Origin: Roseovarius sp. MMSF_3281
GTDB lineage: Bacteria > Pseudomonadota > Alphaproteobacteria > Rhodobacterales > Rhodobacteraceae
Direction: 5' to 3'
NCBI RefSeq assembly: GCF_030733685.1
Contig: NZ_JASHIM010000017.1
Coordinates: forward strand, 1-64,000
Length of the DNA stretch: 64,000 bases
Position 1 is the stretch's first letter, and every line of letters begins with the position of its first letter. The notes beneath the pieces are model-generated. The model saw only the letters and a program-made list of their open reading frames with translations, did not search any database and was not told the DNA's origin. Below are positions 59,881-64,000 of the stretch, piece by piece. The position numbers and the translations under genes were made by a program.

Positions 59881-60738
59881 TCAGGCGAAGCGCGCCGCGC
59901 CGTTGTTCAGAACAACCACGTCGCGTGCCGGAATAGATGCTCGAAACCGGGCCTCGCCGTCCTCTTCCCAGATTTCGAACCGCACGGTTTCGCCGGGATA
60001 GACCGGCGCCGAGAACCGAACATCCAGACCGACAAGCCGGGCAGAATCATAGTCCAGCAACGTCTTGAGAATCGCCCGGGCCGCCAGCCCATAGGTCGCC
60101 AGACCATGCAGGATCGGGCGGTCGAACCCGACAGAACGGGCAACATCCGGGTCAGCATGAAGCGGATTGAAATCACCGCTGAGACGATAAATAAGGGCTT
60201 GGCGCGGCAGGGTATTGATATCACATACATGATCAGGCGCCCGATCAGGCAGCACTGCGGGTGCCGGACCCGCCTGGTTTTCACCGCCGAACCCCCCATC
60301 ACCGCGACAGAAAGCCGACATCGCCACGCGCGCCAGTTTTTCGCCGCTGTCCGCGTCGATAATATCGCGGCTTTGGTAAATGACGGCTCCCTTGCCCTCG
60401 CCCTTGTCGGCGATAAAGTCGATCTTGCTGCGGCCGACAATTCGGCCATGTGTCGGCAGCGGCTTGTAGATGTCGAGCCACTGTTCTCCGTGCAGCACTT
60501 TCTGCCAGTTCACGCCGGTTTTCGGATTGCGCAGCCAGAAGCCCGGATACCCCAGGGTAACGGCCATAGAGGGAACCGCCTTCAGACCGTCCTCATAGAC
60601 AAAGGCCAGTTCTTTCTTGTCTGTCGGATCTTCGCCGAACCCCAGCCCGAGTGCGTAAAGGATGGTATCCCGCTCGGTCAGAGTCTGCTTGATCTCTTCG
60701 AAATCCCAATTCGAAAGTGCTTCGAAATCCAGTGGCAT
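59881..60738 (-). CDS. MaoC-type 2-enoyl-CoA hydratase (double hotdog)
   Basis: Hydratase of 285 residues similar to the hydratase domain of MFE-2. The N-terminal hotdog begins RDTILYALGLGFGEDP; the C-terminal hotdog has YRLSGDFNPLHADPDVARS followed by GFDRPILHGLATYG, the intact hydratase-2 motif. GGGAGGAAAGATC precedes the ATG. It would make (3R)-hydroxyacyl-CoA, matching the MFE-2-like dehydrogenase at 47739. 10 bp before the racemase. Confidence 0.88.
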   Translation of the reverse strand: MPLDFEALSNWDFEEIKQTLTERDTILYALGLGFGEDPTDKKELAFVYEDGLKAVPSMAVTLGYPGFWLRNPKTGVNWQKVLHGEQWLDIYKPLPTHGRIVGRSKIDFIADKGEGKGAVIYQSRDIIDADSGEKLARVAMSAFCRGDGGFGGENQAGPAPAVLPDRAPDHVCDINTLPRQALIYRLSGDFNPLHADPDVARSVGFDRPILHGLATYGLAARAILKTLLDYDSARLVGLDVRFSAPVYPGETVRFEIWEEDGEARFRASIPARDVVVLNNGAARFA

Positions 60739-60761
60739 GATCTTTCCTCCCTTGATCGCCG

Positions 60762-61913
60762 TCAGAGCGTGTTTCGTGACCCCAGTATTGCCGTGACCTG
60801 GCTGGACAGCACACCGCCATTGCCATGCGCCAGCGCCAGATCAATATCCTTCAACTGAATGCCCGGCGCGTCGCCACGGATCTGACGGGCAGCCTCGATC
60901 ACTGTGAAGATGCCGTACATCCCGGGGTGCACGCAGGACAGGCCGCCGCCATTCGTGTTCACCGGCAACACGCCGCCAGGCGCGATGCGTCCGCCCTCGA
61001 CAAAGGCCCCTCCCTCGCCCTTCGCGCAGAACCCAAGATCTTCGAGAAACAAAATCGTGTTGATGGTGAAGGCATCATAGAGCTCGACCGCCTGGATATC
61101 CGCAGGGGTCACTCCGGCCGCCGCAAAGGCGCGCGCGCCCGAGTCGCGGGCCGCGGTCACGGTGAAATCCTTCATCTGGGAAATCTGCCGGTGCGAGCTT
61201 GCCGCAGCACTGCCCAGCACATAGACAGGTGCCTTCGGGAAATCCCGGGCGCGGTCCGCGCGGACCATTACGATCGCGCCGCCACCGTCGGTGACAAGAC
61301 AACAGTCGCGCACGGTCAATGGATCGCCCACCATGCGCGAACCCAACACGTCCTCGCGGGTCAGCGGGCCGCGCTCGAACGCTTCGGGGTTGCGCTGCGC
61401 CCAGGCCCGCGCGGCAACGGCCACGTCGGCCAGCTGTTCGCGGGTGGTACCATATTCATGCATGTGCCGCGCCGCCGCCATCGCATAGGCCGAGATCGGA
61501 TAGCGCGGATTATACGGCGCCTCGTAGGCCGGCGGACGTGAAGCGGTCACCAGTCTGCCCGACGCGGTGCGCTGGTTGGAGCCATAAACAATCAGCGCGA
61601 CATCACACAGACCGGCGTCCAGCGCCATGGTCGCGGACGTCAGGTAGTTTACGAAGGACGAACCGCCCGACATCGTGCCATCAATGAAACGGGGCTGGAT
61701 GCCCAGATACTCCGCCGCCATAAGCGCCGGCATGCTGTCTTCCATCATGGTGCAAAACAGCCCGTCGACGTCGGACAGTTTCAGCCCGGCATCGCCAAGC
61801 GCCGCAAGCGCAGATTGCGCCATGACATCATAGGCCGTCAGGCCATGGGCTTCTCCGAAACCGGCATGACCGGTTCCCACGATGGCGGATTTCCCCCGAA
61901 GTTCAGTGGTCAT
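60762..61913 (-). CDS. Thiolase-fold Ltp-like protein lacking the nucleophilic Cys
   Basis: SCP2-thiolase-family protein of 383 residues. At the position of the acyl-accepting Cys (NNNCSTGSS in the protein at 11305) it reads GTMSGGSSFVNYL, so Cys is absent. The later NTNGGGLSCVHPGMYG keeps the His. Ltp2-type retro-aldolases also lack it and need a DUF35 partner, whose gene (61917) lies 3 bp upstream. It therefore probably cleaves a tertiary 3-hydroxyacyl-CoA by retro-aldol reaction, not by thiolysis. Confidence 0.84.
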   Translation of the reverse strand: MTTELRGKSAIVGTGHAGFGEAHGLTAYDVMAQSALAALGDAGLKLSDVDGLFCTMMEDSMPALMAAEYLGIQPRFIDGTMSGGSSFVNYLTSATMALDAGLCDVALIVYGSNQRTASGRLVTASRPPAYEAPYNPRYPISAYAMAAARHMHEYGTTREQLADVAVAARAWAQRNPEAFERGPLTREDVLGSRMVGDPLTVRDCCLVTDGGGAIVMVRADRARDFPKAPVYVLGSAAASSHRQISQMKDFTVTAARDSGARAFAAAGVTPADIQAVELYDAFTINTILFLEDLGFCAKGEGGAFVEGGRIAPGGVLPVNTNGGGLSCVHPGMYGIFTVIEAARQIRGDAPGIQLKDIDLALAHGNGGVLSSQVTAILGSRNTL

Positions 61914-61916
61914 GGC

Positions 61917-62294
61917 CTATCCCTCCGACGGTTTGAAAAGCACGGCCGGAACACCCTCGGCCTCGCCCACGAATGCGGTTACAGGCATGTCGATGACGAC
62001 CTCACCCGGGGCAATGCCCTCGACCCGGCTCATCATCCGGACACCCTCGTCCAGCTCGACGACGCATACGTTGTAGTCGCCGCCCCGTTCGGGCTTTCGG
62101 CGCACGACTGTTGTGGTGTGGACCCGTCCCTTGCCGCCGGCCTGCTTCCACGAAATCGCGGTGCCATGACAATGTGGACACAGGACTCGCGGGAAAAAGT
62201 GATAGGCCCCGCAGTCGTCGCACTTGGGCAGCAGGATCTCTCCCTCTGCCAGCGCGCGTTGGAAAAGCTGGTCTGGTCCTTTGGCATCCTGCAT
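61917..62294 (-). CDS. DUF35 Zn-ribbon/OB-fold partner protein
   Basis: Stand-alone DUF35 protein of 125 residues. An N-terminal helix (GPDQLFQRALAEGE) leads to a rubredoxin-like Zn ribbon CDDCGAYHFFPRVLCPHCHG (four Cys) and an OB-fold (VHTTTVVRR ... NVCVVELDEGVRMMSRVEG). In steroid degradation the DUF35 domain of ChsH2 activates the Ltp2 aldolase. The adjacency here (first gene of the operon, 3 bp before the Ltp-like gene) supports such a pair. Confidence 0.86.
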   Translation of the reverse strand: MQDAKGPDQLFQRALAEGEILLPKCDDCGAYHFFPRVLCPHCHGTAISWKQAGGKGRVHTTTVVRRKPERGGDYNVCVVELDEGVRMMSRVEGIAPGEVVIDMPVTAFVGEAEGVPAVLFKPSEG

Positions 62295-62346
62295 AGGCGT
62301 TCTCCTTCAAGCGACCCAGTCTTTGTTTAAGCGTATTGATAACCTT

Positions 62347-62362
62347 TCTAACAATTGTTAGA
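62347..62362. promoter_or_regulatory. Predicted TetR operator, perfect palindrome
   Basis: TCTAACAATTGTTAGA is a perfect 16-bp palindrome with both halves intact. It sits in the divergent gap between the DUF35 gene and the CoA-transferase gene. TTGATA lies 16 bp before TTAGAT on the plus strand. Confidence 0.8.
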
Positions 62363-62398
62363 TTTAGTCAACCTTTCAGGATCAATTGAGAGAAACTC

Positions 62399-63544
62399 AT
62401 GTCAGGTTCAGACTTAGCCCCCCTTTCCGGCAAACTCGTCGTTGCGTTGGAACAGGCAGTCGCCGCGCCTTTTTGCTCCTCGCGGCTGGCCGACGCCGGC
62501 GCGCGCGTGATCAAGATCGAACGCAAGGGCGCAGGCGATTTCGCCCGCGCCTACGATACCGCCGCCAACGGTGAAAGCGCCTATTTCACATGGCTGAACC
62601 GAGGCAAAGAATCGGTCGCCTTGGACATTAAAGCCGACGAAGACCGTGAAATCCTGCTCAGGATGCTGGAAAACGCAGATGTGTTTATTCAAAACCTGCT
62701 GCCGGGCGCGCTGGCCAAGCTCGGGCTCGATTCCGCGACTCTGCGAGAGAGCTTCCCGCGTCTCGTGACCTGCGACATCACCGGATATGGCGAAGACGGC
62801 CCGATGCGTGACGCCAAGGCCTATGACCTTCTGGTGCAATGCGAGAGCGGTCTGGCATCAGTGACCGGTACACCCGACGGACCAGGACGGGTGGGCGTGT
62901 CGGTCTGCGATATCGCCACCGGTATGACAGCCCATGCTGGAATCTGCGAAGCACTTGTCGGGCGTGATCGCACCGGCAAGGGCAGCGGCGTTTCCGTGGC
63001 AATGTTTGATGTGATGGCCGACTGGATGTCGGTTCCGCTGCTGTATCACGATTACCTTGGCAAGCCGACACCTCGTGTCGGACTGAACCACACGGTCATC
63101 TGCCCGTACGGGGCCTATGAATGCAAGGACGGTCAGCTTGTCGTCATTACCGTTCAGCACAGCGGCGAATGGCAACGGTTCTGTGAACACATACTGGGCG
63201 ATGCGGCTTTGGCAACCGACCCCCGGTTCCATGACAACACGTCGCGAATTGAAAACAAACCCGCGCTCGAAGTTCTCATCAAGGCCGTGTTCGCCTCGCA
63301 TGACCGCGCCGAGATGCTGAAGCGGCTTGACGCTGCGGGCATTGCGTCTGGCGCGGTGAACGATGTGGCGACCCTGTCCGATCACCCCCAGCTCGACCGG
63401 TCCGTGATTGCCACGCCGTCCGGTGAAATCAACGTCCCGTCACCCCCGATCCGTCGCAGCCTCGGTGAAACGGCACTGGGTGCCTGCCCGGCCTTCGATG
63501 CGCAAGGCAAAGCCCTTCGCGCTGAGTTCGGCCGTCGTTCATAA
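62399..63544 (+). CDS. Type III CoA-transferase (CaiB/BaiF family)
   Basis: Family III CoA-transferase of 381 residues. GAGAGAAA precedes the ATG. SRLADAGARVIKIERKGAGDFARAY, CDITGYGEDGPM, and AYDLLVQCESGLASVTGTP with the conserved Asp (KAYDLLVQ) that forms the acyl-anhydride. Its neighbour 33 bp downstream is another family III chain, so the two may form a heteromer. It could activate the growth substrate by transferring CoA from a pathway thioester. Confidence 0.85.
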   Translation: MSGSDLAPLSGKLVVALEQAVAAPFCSSRLADAGARVIKIERKGAGDFARAYDTAANGESAYFTWLNRGKESVALDIKADEDREILLRMLENADVFIQNLLPGALAKLGLDSATLRESFPRLVTCDITGYGEDGPMRDAKAYDLLVQCESGLASVTGTPDGPGRVGVSVCDIATGMTAHAGICEALVGRDRTGKGSGVSVAMFDVMADWMSVPLLYHDYLGKPTPRVGLNHTVICPYGAYECKDGQLVVITVQHSGEWQRFCEHILGDAALATDPRFHDNTSRIENKPALEVLIKAVFASHDRAEMLKRLDAAGIASGAVNDVATLSDHPQLDRSVIATPSGEINVPSPPIRRSLGETALGACPAFDAQGKALRAEFGRRS

Positions 63545-63577
63545 AAACGGTGGGCAACTAAAAGGGTGGACAACCAA

Positions 63578-64000
63578 ATGGCCGCTGAGAACAAACCGGG
63601 GATCCTTCAAGGCGTGAAGATCGTCGATCTGACTTCTGTGGTTTTCGGACCTTTGGCGACGCAGATGCTGGGCGATCTGGGGGCCGATGTGATCAAGGTC
63701 GAAGGCCCCGAGGGCGATCTTCTTCGCCAGGTCCAGCCATCGCGCAACAAGCTGATGGGTGCCGCTTTTCTGGGGGCCAACCGTAACAAGCGCAGTGTCG
63801 TACTCGACCTCAAAACGCAAACCGGTCGCGATCAGTTGCGCAAGTTGCTCATCGATGCCGATGTGATGATTTCGAGCATCCGGCCTGCGGCGCTGGCCAG
63901 ATTGTCTTTGGATCCCGAAACCCTACGCCAGGAAAACCCGAACCTGATCACGGTATCCGCCACCGGTTTCGGGCAGGACGGGCCCTATGCCGCCAAGCCT
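63578..64000 (+). CDS. Type III CoA-transferase, 3' end outside window
   Basis: Partial gene from ATG 63578, 141 codons to the window edge without a stop. IVDLTSVVFGPLATQMLGDL, ADVIKVEGPEGDL and SATGFGQDGPYAAKP are family III landmarks. Separate from the preceding chain by 33 bp and likely co-transcribed. The catalytic Asp region lies beyond the edge. Confidence 0.82.
   Translation, partial: MAAENKPGILQGVKIVDLTSVVFGPLATQMLGDLGADVIKVEGPEGDLLRQVQPSRNKLMGAAFLGANRNKRSVVLDLKTQTGRDQLRKLLIDADVMISSIRPAALARLSLDPETLRQENPNLITVSATGFGQDGPYAAKP

Noticed and set aside
1-64000. CRISPR array, tRNA, rRNA, replication origin or prophage
   Set aside because: No regular spaced repeats, no tRNA-like cloverleaf, no rep/par genes and no phage structural genes were seen.

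Overview
This 64 kb window is GC-rich, densely packed bacterial DNA dominated by acyl-CoA catabolism. Gene content (Atu/Liu-type acyl-CoA carboxylases, AtuA, BadH/AliB-type alicyclic enzymes, Ltp/DUF35 pairs), short intergenic gaps and many ATGA/TGATG stop-start overlaps suggest an alphaproteobacterium, possibly of the Roseobacter/Rhodobacterales group. That placement is inference; there is no rRNA or tRNA here. Several IS elements and decayed genes suggest an accessory replicon or catabolic island.

Layout. 1-2.4 kb: small hypothetical genes, an XRE regulator and two exported proteins. 2.4-10.3 kb (minus): a TetR-led operon with carboxyltransferase, methylglutaconyl-CoA-hydratase-like crotonase, fused biotin carboxylase/BCCP, acyl-CoA dehydrogenase (ACAD) and the biotin importer BioY, followed by an MBL hydrolase. 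10.4-13.4 kb: SDR and SCP2-type thiolase (minus), divergent from a PaaY-like protein (plus). 13.4-19.7 kb (minus): Atu-type operon (AtuE-like hydratase, AtuA, split biotin carboxylase and BCCP, carboxyltransferase). 19.8-24.8 kb (plus): two isovaleryl-CoA-dehydrogenase-type ACADs, SDR, crotonase, two thioesterases. 24.8-26.2 kb (minus): a tandem two-repeat TetR protein. 26.2-30.6 kb (plus): BadH-like SDR, acyl-CoA synthetase, NmrA-like protein, AraC pseudogene. 30.6-34.9 kb: IS5-type element, MarR/DoxX/GST cassette, IS1111-type element. 34.9-38.5 kb (minus): frameshifted acyl-CoA ligase and FadH-like reductase. 38.6-51.5 kb (plus): an 11-gene operon (AliB-like ACAD, crotonase, ACAD, PaaK-like ligase, third acyl-CoA carboxylase, HMG-CoA-lyase-like protein, SDR, citrate-synthase-like lyase, ACAD, MaoC). 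51.6-53.1 kb: second identical IS5-type copy and a broken nitronate monooxygenase gene. 53.2-62.3 kb (minus): DUF35, thiolase-like Ltp, MaoC, AMACR-like racemase, transglutaminase-like protein, MaoC, an ACAD pair, crotonase and a PaaK-like protein. 62.4-64 kb (plus): two type III CoA-transferases, the second cut by the window edge.

How it works together. Nine copies of a 16-bp inverted repeat (CTAAC-N4-GTTAG and close variants) lie in front of nearly every catabolic transcription unit. The two TetR-type proteins share near-identical recognition helices, so they are the obvious candidate readers and the block looks like one regulon. The enzymes point to a branched, isoprenoid-like or alicyclic carboxylic acid. 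Two chemistries for beta-branched carbons coexist: carboxylation/hydration/lyase (Atu/Liu logic, three carboxylases, one lyase) and dehydrogenation/hydration/retro-aldol cleavage (ACAD pair, MaoC, Cys-less Ltp plus DUF35, as in steroid side-chain degradation). The growth substrate cannot be read from the sequence.
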